From assembly GCA_037127315.1 (NCBI GenBank), contig JBBBDQ010001269.1, positions 2,235,001-2,299,000 on the forward strand: DNA of 64,000 nucleotides, in the 5' to 3' direction. Made by a program: the position numbers and the translations under genes. Below are positions 9,346-19,136 of the stretch, in pieces. Each line of letters begins with the position of its first letter. Position 1 is the stretch's first letter. Below the pieces are notes generated by a model, which was not told where the DNA came from, made no database searches, and worked only from the letters and a program-made list of their open reading frames with translations. This DNA is from Ascarosepion bandense (lineage: Eukaryota > Mollusca > Cephalopoda > Sepiida > Sepiidae).

Positions 9346-9886
9346 TCTAAACTTATTTATAAATGAAACTTTGTCTGTGTTTGTCTGTGTGTGTGTCTGT
9401 GTGTGTGTGCGTGTGTGTGTGTGTCCGTTACCTATAGACTCCGAAACGGCTGAACCGATTTTCTTGAAGATTTACTCAGTTGCACTATAAGCGTCTGCGA
9501 GTGTTTTTAGCTAGGTTTTGTGTCGAGGTACCCCCGATAAATATCGAAAATCGATAATCGAAAAAATGAGGTTATAGAAAGAATGGTTCAATTTTAATCA
9601 AATTTGATACACTCATAGACAAATACATAAGAAACCATATTCAGTAGTTTCAAGGTTGCAGTTCTTACAATAGTGCAGAAAATCTATAATATATATAAAT
9701 AAAAGGCTATATGTTTGTATGTGTGTCTGTTTATCTGTCTGTATGTCCTTTATACAAATCCACAATTTTTATCCGATTCTCACCAAACTTCACACAAAGA
9801 TTCTTTAGGTTGAGTCTGAGCTCCAGAACCATGGATTAGTTTTAAAGCTTTCATTACACCCGAGCAACGTCGGACTATACTGCTAG
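9346..9886 (+). mobile_element. Helitron-like non-autonomous element, copy 2 (nested)
   Basis: It begins TCTAAACTTATTTATAAATG and ends in a hairpin region (CCCGAGCAACGTCGGA, one arm decayed) followed by CTAG at 9883-9886. The flanks read A before and T after, the AT target typical of Helitrons. Removing it restores the Tc1-like right repeat (TACCTCATAAAAG), so it inserted after the Tc1 element. Confidence 0.8.
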
Positions 9887-9945
9887 TACCTCATAAAAGA
9901 TAAAATAGTTCTTGTTCTAATATTTTGCACAGTACTGTATATATG

Positions 9946-10930
9946 TATGTTCCACCTGCTCGTAAATAATAAATATTTTTTACGGAAATACATGCCCTCC
10001 CCACATACACAAGGATAAGATTTTTACGATTATTCTTTTCAGCCATTCTGCAAGGGCAGATCTACTTTTTCACTCATTATTTAATTACTGTTTCGGAATT
10101 TAGTCACGAATTACAAATATGATTTTTCCTATTTTCTTTAGGATGGTCCATGTGTCTTAGTTGTTATCACCGTAGAAAGAAGAATTAGGAGACTGGGTTT
10201 TCCTATCTGGCTTACACTACGACATTCGCTTTCGCACAAATATCTCTGGAAAAGTAAAATTCATATAGCAGGTAGTTACTTGATTTTGGTCTTTATTATT
10301 GGCTGGCAGACATTTTAAAAGAAAACAAGGAATTCAAAATTGAGTGGGCATCGGGGAGCAACTGAGCCTGTAAACAGAACTACAGAAAACACAGCAGCAA
10401 ACCCCCTATTGCGACTCTGTGACCGTATCCGCCAACGAGTATTCTCTTCACTTTAATATTACAATTGTCTTTATAATATGACAATTTATATTCAAAGATA
10501 TTCGATAAAATTTTACCTATTATGTCGGGCGTCATCAATCAGAAATTAGGTATATTATTACATTAGTACAGACATATTACAAGAAAAGTGGGTTTAAAGA
10601 GATGACATTGCCGCAATTATTCGTTTGGAGAATGCCAACTAAAGACAAGCTCACATTTACCCAGGCTTGATGCCTAATTAGTAATGACTGGTGATATATT
10701 CCTTTTCCAAATCAGAGTAAATGACCATTTGTTTTAATAGTTTAATCTAAAATGATTAATTCAAAACATTCTATTAACTAAAATAAATACACAAATAAAT
10801 AAATACATAAATCACAGTATTAAATTAAATTAGAATGATAAACAATAGTTACATTAAATAAAATAAAATAAATAAAAAACAAGTAGAACATTGGCGTTGA
10901 TTAAGAGCATAGGGTGCTGTAAGCGTTTAG
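9946..10930. other. No feature recognised
   Basis: Nearly 1 kb of AT-rich DNA. Only a low-complexity AAATA/AAATAA-rich stretch at about 10780-10880 stands out. Confidence 0.45.
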
Positions 10931-10935
10931 TGACG

Positions 10936-11125
10936 GATGTGCGTTGTGGTGCAGTGGATGTCGGCTCGAAGGGGAGGCGTGGGCCGTTCGGGTTCTAGTT
11001 GGGTGCCCTGCATTCACTTAGGCACTAGTGCCCTTGGGAAGGGTGCCCTTCCTTCCGGTTGTGGGTTGAATAACAGAGTAGGACTTGGGGACCCTGCCCT
11101 TAAAAACAAATCCCAATGAATGTTG
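10936..11125 (+). mobile_element. tRNA-derived SINE family A, diverged copy
   Basis: The head GATGTGCGTTGTGGTGCAGT is intact, but the body has many changes that raise GC and create repeats (GTGCCCT three times). It stops soon after the AATAACAG region, so the 3' half is absent. Confidence 0.65.
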
Positions 11126-11129
11126 ATAC

Positions 11130-11510
11130 ACGAAAAGAAAAAAAGGATTACTAGTATTATTACTTATATAAAAACAACAATAAATTGTTGAAAGAAAAAT
11201 GTATTACCAGCAATAAATAAATAAAACTTAGTTGGCAATAAATGACCCGCCGAGGTTGATATGCCATAAAAATAAAAACAACCAACCAAAAGACATAGCA
11301 TAGGATCCTTCATAGTTTACCTGGAATTACACAGAAGATTAGATATGAGCGTCCTTAACTCAAAACAATTAAAACCAAAAATACTTTTAAATTTGTTTAT
11401 CAATACTTGAGCAAAATAAAATCATTAAATTTGCCATGATAATGTCCATCAAAGAACGAAACGTAAACACTTTTTCAGTAGAATTTATTCCTAGACTCCT
11501 CTTTGAAATA
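11130..11510. other. No feature recognised
   Basis: AT-rich, with no motif or repeat partner noticed. Confidence 0.4.
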
Positions 11511-11514
11511 TTAT

Positions 11515-11685
11515 CGCCTGGTTCACACTCCAGCCACGTCTATTAAACCGGTGTAGAGGCTCATCCCTTGTTCCCTGCTTAGGACGTGGTTTCCGCTTTC
11601 TCTTTTCCAATCGATTCACTCTTACGTAGCCCCCTGCACACCAGCGGCTTTACCGCCTTGCTTGGGTGATGTGATTAAAAACAAT
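11515..11685 (+). mobile_element. CR1/Jockey-type LINE, 3' UTR fragment
   Basis: It carries the same 3' tail as other LINE copies (TACGTAGCCCCCTGCACACC then CCGCCTTGCTTGGGTGAT), preceded by a block with GAGGCTCATCCCTTGTTCCC. That block also occurs, inverted, at 52598-52703. No coding sequence remains. It ends at (TA)n. Confidence 0.7.
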
Positions 11686-11704
11686 ATATATATATATATA
11701 TATA

Positions 11705-12065
11705 AGAAATAATGACATATCCGTAAAACGAAGAATATAATATCCAAAGATTTATGAATATAAAATATTAAATATACAAAAATAGACAGCCCAGTAAATA
11801 TTATCCTGAGGAATATAGTATATAGAAAAAAACTCAAAGCATAACTAAAAGGTTCAGAATTTATATCGACAATTGTGCAAAATAAAACTCTCACGTCAGA
11901 GCAGGAAAATCAAATAGTTTGATCTAATTCCGAAAATTAAAAAGAAAAGAAATTGGTTCAAAACAGAAAAGAAATACTGGGATTAGGTAAAGAAGAGAGT
12001 GTACAGCTTAGCATTGAATAGTGATCGTATCGGAAATGTCATATAAAACAAAGAGAAATTCTCTT
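11705..12065. other. No feature recognised
   Basis: AT-rich spacer between two LINE tails. Confidence 0.4.
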
Positions 12066-12069
12066 CCAA

Positions 12070-12330
12070 ACGATTGCTTCCCCGACGGCTACAATCTCCA
12101 GGAGTTTAAATGTAAGGTCAATACACACCTCCTAACACACTAACCTGCTCCCATTCTATCAAGCACTCTTCCCATCTGCCCGACCCTCATCCTCGCTATC
12201 CTTACTCATCTGTCACCTTTCTCCTAACATTCCCTATGTCTATCCACTCCTTCTCTTTACCTTCCCCTATATAGCCCCATGCGCAATAGTGGCAGTGGAA
12301 TGCCTTGCTTGGGGTGAGATGATTAAAAAA
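12070..12330 (+). mobile_element. CR1/Jockey-type LINE, 3' end
   Basis: It begins in the FPDGYNLQEFK coding end (CCCGACGGCTACAATCTCCA) and runs through the 3' UTR to CCTTGCTTGGGGTGAGATGA and an A-rich tail. It is a 5'-truncated copy and closest to the subfamily at 21600-22925. Confidence 0.75.
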
Positions 12331-12404
12331 AACAAAAAAAAACCTCAAACACCAATATAAAGAAAGTCATACAAAAAGTGAAAATAATATAAGGATGGGT
12401 TTTG

Positions 12405-12539
12405 TGGTCCAATGAGACGGATTAAGACCTTTCCCAAGGGTATTTGTGCGCAAGTGAATGCAAGGAATTCAACTAGAATTCGAACTCGGTTTCCCGATTT
12501 GTCGTTCCAAGTTGATATCCACTGCATCACAAGGCACAT

Positions 12540-12540
<1 letters not shown>
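12405..12540 (-). mobile_element. tRNA-derived SINE family A, head fragment
   Basis: The minus strand gives the tRNA-like head GATGTGCCTTGTGATGCAGT and the B-box GAGTTCGAATTC, then ends near the GTCTCATTGG segment. Its 5' end is joined to the long (TA)n at 12541. Confidence 0.75.

Positions 12541-12616
<76 letters not shown>
12541..12616. repeat. (TA)n microsatellite
   Basis: About 76 bp of TA dinucleotides with a single TG interruption. Confidence 0.95.
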
Positions 12617-12619
<3 letters not shown>

Positions 12620-12624
12620 TGTTT

Positions 12625-12795
12625 GTTATGTTTAATCGTAAGCCGTTCTAAATATCGTATTTTGGAATAAATTTCAGATGAAAATAAGGACAAAAATTCT
12701 CCAACATTTGAATAATTTTTTATTAAGTTGGTTCTAAGTTCTCGGCTCACATGAGCCATTTTCAGAGAGGTTACAAGGACGTTGACATAAGTTTA
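12625..12795 (-). repeat. Penelope-like terminal-repeat fragment
   Basis: This matches 46960-47290 in inverted orientation, for example the shared block GGCTCACATGAGCCAT with AGGTTACAAGGACGTT. The GGCTCATGTGAGCC hairpin followed by GAGAA looks like a decayed hammerhead-type stem II, as found in PLE terminal repeats. The core CTGATGA is not preserved (CTGAAAAT). The PLE assignment is inferred. Confidence 0.45.
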
Positions 12796-12831
12796 TTTAT
12801 ATTTAATGTATCTGCTTCATCGATACACTAA

Positions 12832-12887
<56 letters not shown>

Positions 12888-12891
<4 letters not shown>

Positions 12892-13075
12892 AATGAAATA
12901 TATACAATTATATTTCAAAATGCAAAAATATAAATTCATATACATATGTATATATATATATGTAATACGTACATATATAAATTCATATACATATATATAT
13001 ATATATATATACGTAATAAATGAAATATATACAATTATATTTCAAAATGCAAAAATATAAATTCATATACATATG

Positions 13076-13085
<10 letters not shown>
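12888..13085. repeat. 127-bp tandem duplication with TA runs
   Basis: A roughly 65-bp block starting AATAAATGAAATATATACAA occurs at 12888 and again at 13015, nearly identical, separated and followed by (TA)n. It reads as a local duplication between TA tracts. Confidence 0.85.
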
Positions 13086-13126
<41 letters not shown>

Positions 13127-13332
13127 AAACACACAGTTCACGCACTCATACATATATGTGAATATATAAAAATAATCAAACTCAAGGCATATTGCTGATA
13201 AAAGGGGAAGTAGATTTGACTGAAGTAATTTGGAAAAATTTATTAAATTAATATAAAGTAAGACGGTTTATAACTAACATAATGTCTTAATCCAGAAATA
13301 TTTTCACGTATATATAAACACATATACCCATA

Positions 13333-13825
13333 CATGTACATCTACAGTAATGTGCAAAAGTATTAGGACAAGAATTATTTTATCTTTTATGAGGCACCAA
13401 AATAAAGTTTCAAATCACCCCTGTCCTAACACATATGCACACTCCCGGTAGTGTGCAAAAGTGTTAGGACAGGGGTGATTTTCATAAAACCATCACTGAG
13501 ATTGAAATACAGGGTGAAAAGCCAAGTAAATTGCTAATAAAAATTTATTTAAAAGTAGGTATAAAAGTATTGAATTAAAGAGAAGTTATATTTAATTTTT
13601 CTATTAAACAAGTTATTTTGAAACTACTCATTATTCTATTATCCTTGGATATGATTGAAAACATTGATAACTCAAATGTTACTTTGCAAGACACAATATG
13701 GGAACAAATACAAGCTGCTTGACAAGAGGTACCATTAGATACATTGAAGAAGCTTGTGATGTCAATGCCTAACAGAATGAAGGCTGTGACCAAAGTAAAA
13801 GGCCATTATACTAAATATTAAATTT
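13333..13825 (+). mobile_element. Tc1-like transposon, second copy, truncated
   Basis: The left terminal repeat (AGTAATGTGCAAAAGTATTA then GGACAAGAATTATTTTATC) and the internal palindrome match 8738-9943. The transposase C-terminus is present at about 13650-13821 (LDTKKLVMS-like, written in sequence as LDTLKKLVMSMPNRMKAVTK, then GHYTKY) with an in-frame TGA. The right terminal repeat is absent; the element ends where a SINE 3' piece begins. Confidence 0.75.
13420..13487. repeat. Long internal palindrome of the Tc1-like element
   Basis: Arms of about 32 bp around CCCGGT: AAATCACCCCTGTCCTAACA pairs with TGTTAGGACAGGGGTGATTT, and GCACACT pairs with AGTGTGC. The inner arm GTGTGCAAAAGTGTTAGGAC resembles the element's own outer terminus GTGCAAAAGTATTAGGAC. 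Confidence 0.85.
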
Positions 13826-13853
13826 ATCATAACTGATTGACAGAAAAAACCGC

Positions 13854-13968
13854 AGAAAGAAATGGCAACCTACTGCGGGATAACCTTCTGCCTACTCAGT
13901 CATGTCTCTTTCGAAACATGGTCGCCCAAGTGTGTATCACATATGGCACTTAACTGACTGACTGAACA
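13854..13968 (+). mobile_element. SINE family A 3' piece
   Basis: It contains GGCAACCTACTGCGGGATAA, the CATGTCTCTTTCGAAACATG hairpin and the GTGTATCACATATGGCACTT end. It is followed after a short spacer by SINE B at 13982, the arrangement also seen at 60598-61213. Confidence 0.75.
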
Positions 13969-13981
13969 TAATAGTTGGAAT

Positions 13982-14225
13982 CATGATTAAAGCTTCTACT
14001 GGTCATAAAGTGGGGGATCGGTTTTCTTTTGTTATGAAGTAATAAACTGAACACCCACTTATTACTACTTAATAATATAATACATTTCTTCCCCCTCTAG
14101 TTATGAGTCAAATAACAGGACAGATTGAGTTCTATAGCCTTGGTCGGCAACCAGTCTACAACAGAAAGCAATGGCAACCTACTGCGGGATAGCCTTTTGC
14201 CTACTCGGTCATGTCTCTTTCGCAA
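13982..14225 (+). mobile_element. SINE family B, 3'-truncated
   Basis: The head ATGATTAAAGCTTCTACTGG is followed by a long potential hairpin (GTGGGGGATCGGTTT...) and then the SINE A body from AATAACAGGACAGATTG. It ends in the CATGTCTCTTTCG hairpin half. Other copies: 49258, 56866, 60925. Confidence 0.75.
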
Positions 14226-14545
14226 AAATTAAATACAACTACTTTTTAATACACTTTCTTTTACACCTAGTTTTAAATAATCAATTTTTATTGCAATTTA
14301 CTTGGCTGTTTACCCTGAATTTGAATTTTAGTAGGGTTTCACGAAAATTTTCAACGTTAGCTGCGACGACCACGGTTTAGTAGGGTGTGTTCGAAGTCCT
14401 GCGGTAGCTGTTCTTTTTAACCTGAAATCATAAAAATGGGTCTGTCATCTTATCAGATGTATAGTAATGACCTAATGAAATTTCAAGAGTTTACAATAAT
14501 TTTAAATGCTTTACAAAAGAAGTCCGGAAACTTATTGAACGCACC
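14226..14545. other. No feature recognised; ends in (TA)n
   Basis: AT-rich DNA, then a (TA)n run at about 14550-14589. Confidence 0.4.
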
Positions 14546-14547
14546 TC

Positions 14548-14589
<42 letters not shown>

Positions 14590-14593
<4 letters not shown>

Positions 14594-14758
14594 CGCTAAC
14601 CACCACCAACACCCCACACACAACTCGCCATATATTAGAAAGGAAGCTTTTCATTCCTTTCCACAGCAGCTGATGAGACATTGTAATCTCAATGTCGAAA
14701 CCATATGTACACTTTGTAGTGGATAAAAAAAAATTATACATGTTCTAAAATATAATTT

Positions 14759-14760
<2 letters not shown>
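14590..14760 (+). repeat. PLE-type terminal repeat with hammerhead core
   Basis: Homologous in inverted orientation to 58030-58390 (shared ACACACAACTCGCCA and CATTCCT blocks). It sits between (TA)n tracts at about 14550-14589 and 14760-14803. It contains a hammerhead core, described separately. Hammerheads in PLE terminal repeats are established knowledge; this repeat's PLE origin is inferred. Confidence 0.55.
14661..14722 (+). ncRNA. Hammerhead-like motif, diverged
   Basis: CTGATGA (14670-14676), a perfect 7-bp stem II GACATTG/CAATGTC (14677-14683 and 14690-14696), GAAA (14697-14700), and a candidate cleavage site TA at 14717-14718. Stem III is degraded compared with 58134-58187. CCAC (14661-14664) can pair with GTGG (14719-14722) only if AGCAG bulges, so activity is doubtful. 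Confidence 0.55.
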
Positions 14761-14834
<74 letters not shown>

Positions 14835-15200
14835 GCGTGTGTGTATGTGCGTGTGCGTGTGTGTTACTGCTCAGTACAAGACTGTTTCTTGTCATAGATT
14901 AATTATATCGAAAACATACTACCACCTCACTGTGGAGACGCCGCACATATCTCTTACCAGACAAACGTGTCATTAAAAACATGCTATATGTTTCTCAGAA
15001 AACTTTCTAAGGATTTCATTTCTTTTTGAAAAAGAATAAAAAAGTATAACAAAAAGATTCACAAGAGAACATGTTTTACTGAAATAAGAAATGGGTTTCA
15101 CAAAAACTAATACAGATAAAAAAAAAAGGACCCAACATAGCAAAAACAAAAATACAGTTGCAAAAACAAAAACAATGAATAGTATAGAAAATTACTGCTA
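14761..15200. other. Microsatellite then A-rich spacer
   Basis: (TA)n then (GT)n at about 14760-14866, followed by unremarkable A-rich DNA up to the AAT repeat at 15206. Confidence 0.6.
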
Positions 15201-15206
15201 GATGAA

Positions 15207-15236
<30 letters not shown>

Positions 15237-15239
<3 letters not shown>

Positions 15240-16540
15240 TGGACTCTAAACGACATCAGGCGAATGGATGCTAAAACAAGAAAGCTTCTTTCTAAGCATA
15301 AGATGCATCATCCAAAGGCTGATGTAGATCGTCTATACATACCCCGTAAAGAAGGTGGAAGAAGTCTTATTCAGCTGGAATTGTCATACAAGACAACAAC
15401 TATTGGCTTACTAACATACATAGAAACAACAAAGGATTGGATGATACAATTAGTAAGGCAACATGAAGAAAGAAAGAAAAAATATTCAATAATAAAAGAA
15501 GGCAGTAAATTCAAACAAGATTTACAGTTAGTAGATTCTGTAGAAAAGCAGAACGGAAGCCAAGAGCCGGCTATTGCGGCAAAGAATATGAAAATGAAAG
15601 CCAAAGATAAAGCTCTTGAACAGATGAAACAGCGCTGGCAAGACAAACCTCTGCATGGCCAATATCCAGTACGTGCCAATAAATCCAATGTTGACAAAGT
15701 TAATACTCATCGATGGTTACGTGCATCTGGATTAAAGTCTGAAACTGAAGGCTTTATTCTTGCAGCACAAGACCAAAGTCTTTTCTCGAGAAACTTTCAG
15801 GCAAATATTATGCATAATAATATGGATCCAAAATGCACGTTTTGTGATAAACACCAAGAAACAATAGACCACCTAATCTCAGGCTGTTCTGTGCTTGCCC
15901 CAAATGAATATAAAAATCGCCACGATAGAGTTGGGCAATATTTACATTGGGCAATATGCAAACATTATGGAAAAGCTGTAGGCAAACACTGGTATGAACA
16001 TCACCCAGCACCGGTTACAGAAATAGAAGATGTAACCATTCTATGGGATTACACCATCTACACAGACAGAAAAATTGAAGCAAACAGGCCAGACATTATT
16101 GTTAAAAACCAGAAGGAGAAAACTTGTCTATTAATTGATATGGCTTGTCCAGCGGATTGTAACATAGCAATCAAGGAATTTGAAAAACTGTCAAAATATA
16201 AAGACCTGGAAATTGAAATAGAAAAAATGTGAAAATTGAAAACAAGAGTTGTGCCAGTGATAGTAGGTGCACTTGGAATGATAAAAAAATGGAACAAAAC
16301 AACACATTGAAAGAATCCCTGGAAACCCCAGCTTAAGAGATATACAAAAAAGTGTCTTATTAAGTACAGCCTACACACTAAGGAAAACTTTATCTATGTA
16401 ATGCTGGAGATGATAGGGAAGATAGAAAGACTTGAAATGGAGCCATAACAACACGCCACTACCTGCCTTAGGTCTCCCCGCAGACTTGGTTGGTAGTGAG
16501 ACCAAAGCAGAAATCGAAATATGATGAAAAATGACAACAT
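15237..16540 (+). mobile_element. R2/R4/NeSL-group LINE, 5'-truncated, in TAA repeats
   Basis: The element holds the C-terminal half of the ORF, a short 3' UTR (about 16400-16540, including ACGCCACTACCTGCCTTAGG) and no 5' half. It is bounded on the left by (AAT)n at 15206-15238 and on the right by AAT-rich repeat at about 16538-16590. The homologous frame is already open before the first ATG (WTLNDIRR precedes MDAKTRK), so the copy is 5'-truncated and not a gene with its own start. LINEs of this group encode a restriction-like endonuclease and often choose specific targets. Confidence 0.8.
15264..16232 (+). pseudogene. R2-like LINE ORF: CCHC finger plus restriction-like endonuclease
   Basis: 322 codons, the longest credible frame here. 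It encodes the part downstream of the reverse transcriptase. The start contains HHPKADVDRLYIPRKEGGR, a conserved post-RT segment. Residues about 191-208 form a CX2CX8HX4C finger (CTFC...H...GC). Residues about 275-292 carry the restriction-like endonuclease signature RPD then 14 residues then D (LLIDMACPAD), followed by EKLSKYKDL. In these elements the endonuclease nicks the genomic target for target-primed reverse transcription. The TGA at 16230 is probably premature: in frame it continues KLKTRVVPVIVGALGMIKKW. After a frameshift near 16300 a sister frame gives RIPGNPSLRDIQKSVLL and stops at about 16400. So it is one stop and one shift from an intact C-terminus. No RT is encoded in the window. 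Confidence 0.85.
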
Positions 16541-16611
16541 AATAATAATAATAATAAAATAATAAAATATAAATAATAATGATAAATAAATGATTATCCT
16601 TTATATATATT

Positions 16612-17732
16612 GTAGATTCCGGATGAGGAACCGCACAAAATAATGAAAAACAAAAACATACAATTTGATACAATAAATACACAACGCAGAGTAATACGTT
16701 AGAAAATGCAATATATTGAAGAGAAATATATACAGAGAGGTTTAGTAGAACATCCTACAATACGGTTAGTCGTGTACGAGAGAAGCGAGATAATACTAGA
16801 CGTAAGACTTGGTAATCTTACTCTCAGGACTAGATCGCTGGGATACACTAACACTGTTAATGCTCTGTAGTCCACTAATGACTACTACTATATATAGTCT
16901 TAGGAAGAGTCCATATTAGTGTAAATACGGTAGGTGCCCCAACATATATGAAGATAGAAAAGTAGGTTATTTTCAACGTAATGTACAAACTTGAACGCAG
17001 GTAAGTAAATTCAGGAATACTATCAGTAAGAAAATAAATATATACACGTCTTGAAGTGAACTCGTTGGAAAAAGTATATCCAGATATATTATTCTAGCTG
17101 AGTGGATCTCAGAGCTAGTCTATTTCTGGGTAACTTCGGTATTTGACGGAACTCTCCGGTAACTGTAACGGATCTCAACGATTACTCTCCACTGCCAACT
17201 GCAACGGTATTTAGTCACCTTCCCACTTAAGGCGAAATGTGGCACAAGGTCTTTTTAATGTGTGTCTTCCCGGACATATAGCCAGGCCAAAAATATCTGT
17301 CTATCTTTCCCCAGTCGTGATTCTACCCATCGGCGGAACCACGACTGGGTTAGTGCTTTCTACCCGAAAGCAGAGAGCGCTCTCCACCCGAAGGCCGAAA
17401 GCTGACAGTGTCATAGTAGCAGAGGCAAGTGCAGTCTTCGACGGTATTTACCAACCTTCCCAGGCAAGGTTAGATGTGACACAAGATCATTTTATAGTGG
17501 GTCTTCCCGGCCATATAGCCGGCCCCAAAAATGTCTGTCTATTATTACCGAGTCGTGATTCTACCCTTCGGCGGAACCACAACTGGGTTAGTGCTCTCTG
17601 ATCGGAAGCAGAAAGCGCCCTCTACCTGAAGGCAGAGTGCTGACAGTGTCATAGTAACTCTCTCTATGGCAGGAGTATATGTACACTCAGTCGAGTCCAT
17701 TATCATATAAAAAGGGGGAGATCCCACAACAA
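16612..17732. mobile_element. Composite LTR-like element
   Basis: The start (TGTAGATTCCGGATGAGGAA then CCGCACAAAATAATG) and the end (GATCCCACAACA) match the ends of the 342-bp LTR at 57483-57824. Sequence equivalent to that LTR's interior resumes at about 16945. The extra 16660-16942 segment ends GGTGCCCCAACA and resembles the end of the 2572-3556 LTR. A tandem array (17225-17660) is also inserted. I read it as an LTR with one or two later LTR insertions. Internal boundaries are uncertain. Confidence 0.5.
17225..17660. repeat. 238-bp tandem units related to 2836-3480
   Basis: Two units, with GTCGTGA at 17314 and 17552, share TTCGGCGGAACCACGACTGG-type sequence with the array at 2836-3480. The first-stem pair CCCAGTCGTG/CACGACTGGG is perfect in the first unit. 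The second hairpin position holds a different stem, TGCTTTC/GAAAGCA. Confidence 0.8.
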
Positions 17733-17739
17733 TGTATAC

Positions 17740-18062
17740 ACGTCCGGCCATAAATATTAGACATCCCCAGATTTTTTTTTAAATGGGTATTGCTTACTAG
17801 TTTTAGTATTTATTGCCAAGAAGATATTTCTAAATGAAAATTGAATGATTCTTTTTTATTATTAATTTGCAAAATTTTACAATTAAACCAGAAAACCTTT
17901 GCTTAGGTCAGCCAATAAGAGACTAGCATGGGAAGAGAGCATAAAACATGGACACCAGAGCAGTTCATTTGATGCACATGTTATTGTGCAGTATTAACAA
18001 ATGAAACATTCTATCTTCATTTAGAATTATCCACTTGGCAATAGATGCTAAAAATAGTATTA
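17740..18062 (+). mobile_element. MITE-C, right end lost
   Basis: It starts CACGTCCGGCCATAAATATTAG, close to the family terminus CACTACCGGCCATAATTATT, and follows the consensus interior (TTTAGTATTTATTGCCAAG) to the right subterminal part. It runs into (TA)n at 18062 where the right terminus should be. Better copies: 23688-24039, 39339-39695, 59385-59779. Confidence 0.7.
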
Positions 18063-18085
18063 TTATATATATATATATATATATA

Positions 18086-18720
18086 GGACATGTCAGAATT
18101 GAATAAACGCTCACAGAAACCGTTTATTTTATTAAACAATTATTTTATTAAACAAGTAATTCATAGCAATGAAGTAATTATAAATGGTCATAAATTTAAT
18201 AACTAATACTTGACTGACATCGCTTTCGCTTTTTTAATGCAAGGACCCTTCTGGGCATGCTAGCGATGAGTTCACAAATATCATCTTGAGGGATTTCTTG
18301 CCATGTTTCACGCAATAATCCTAAAAGTTCGGTCTTAGAAGATGGCTTCTTGTTCTTTTTGCGGAGTTTTCGATCTAATATTCCCCAAAGATGTTCAATA
18401 GGATTAATATCCGGGGACTGACTTGGCCATGGAAGTTTATTGGTCCCATTTTGTCTCAACCTCTCTGCTGAATTGTACGATCACTCTAGTAACAGTAGAA
18501 ATGGGTATTGAAAGATTTTCAGATATTTTTCTTTGACTAAGATTAACTTCATGTTGGCCCACGATTCGTCATCGCTGAAATTCGGATAGGTCTGATGCTT
18601 CTTTGGTTCGTGGCATGTTCCAGTATTGTTATCTGCAATTTTAATCAAATAATCTGTCAATTTATCATGGTTATTAAAAAAATTAGAAATAAAATTTATC
18701 TTGCTGGCTATTCAATTCTG
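18086..18720 (-). mobile_element. Tc1-like transposon remnant, internally deleted
   Basis: On the minus strand an N-terminal HTH piece lies at about 18475-18590: [20 protein letters not shown] then TVTRVIVQF. It is joined almost directly to the C-terminal catalytic end at 18196-18459. The middle, with the first two acidic catalytic residues, is deleted. The right side runs into (TA)n at 18729. Confidence 0.75.
18196..18459 (-). pseudogene. Tc1-family transposase C-terminal fragment
   Basis: 87 codons. They contain LPWPSQSPDINPIEHLWGIL, which includes the last catalytic Glu of the DDE triad in the NPIEHLW signature, then LLRETWQEIPQDDICELIAS and MPRRV. This is the usual end of Tc1 transposases. 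The ATG is the first in-frame one after the deletion junction, not an authentic start. It cannot catalyse transposition without the missing Asp residues. Confidence 0.85.
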
Positions 18721-18725
18721 TTATG

Positions 18726-18728
<3 letters not shown>

Positions 18729-18776
<48 letters not shown>
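18729..18776. repeat. (TA)n microsatellite followed by poly-G
   Basis: About 47 bp of TA dinucleotides directly followed by GGGGGGGG. Confidence 0.95.
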
Positions 18777-18778
<2 letters not shown>

Positions 18779-19136
18779 GGGGGGGTGCAGCAACCTTTCT
18801 TTTAAAAATATGTCGTGAATATGAGTGCCAAGAAAAATTTTAATTATTTTTTTTAATAGCTTTTCCAGAATTCTTTCATTTTCTCCATTGGTGGAAGTGA
18901 GGGAGTTCAAAATATCCACTGTCCCAATTGCTTTCGATCACTGTAGCCATGGTCAAGGAGAGTTGTTGTTGATGAAAAGAAAGTAGAATGGCTGGTACCA
19001 AAATATGCAGAAAAGGTGCCGAAATGAAACAGAAAGGTGGTAAGGAGAGGAAGATGCACTGAGGGAAAACGAAAAACAAAGAAAAAACGAAAAGAAAAAG
19101 CCGAATGAAGACAAAAAAAGGTGGGAAAGGGCGAAC

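Larger units (their letters stand above)
8738..9943 (+). mobile_element. Tc1-like transposon, internally deleted, Helitron inside
   Basis: The terminal inverted repeats are about 50 bp. The left end holds AAAAGTATTAGGAAAAGAAC then TATTTTATCTTTTATGAGG. The right end (9888-9943) is its complement with a few changes. Both ends sit in TA-rich DNA, as expected for TA target sites. Between them only the last part of the transposase remains (9029-9253), plus an internal palindrome (8815-8895). The right half is interrupted by a Helitron-like insertion (9346-9886) placed just inside the right repeat. The second copy is at 13333. Confidence 0.75.

Noticed and set aside
12700..12760. Hammerhead around GGCTCATGTGAGCC (also near 47135)
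   Set aside because: Stem II and a GAAA-like stretch exist, but CTGATGA is not preserved, so I do not call a ribozyme.
15371..16011. Minus-strand frames opposite the R2-like ORF
   Set aside because: They are antisense shadows; the plus-strand frame carries the CCHC and endonuclease signatures.
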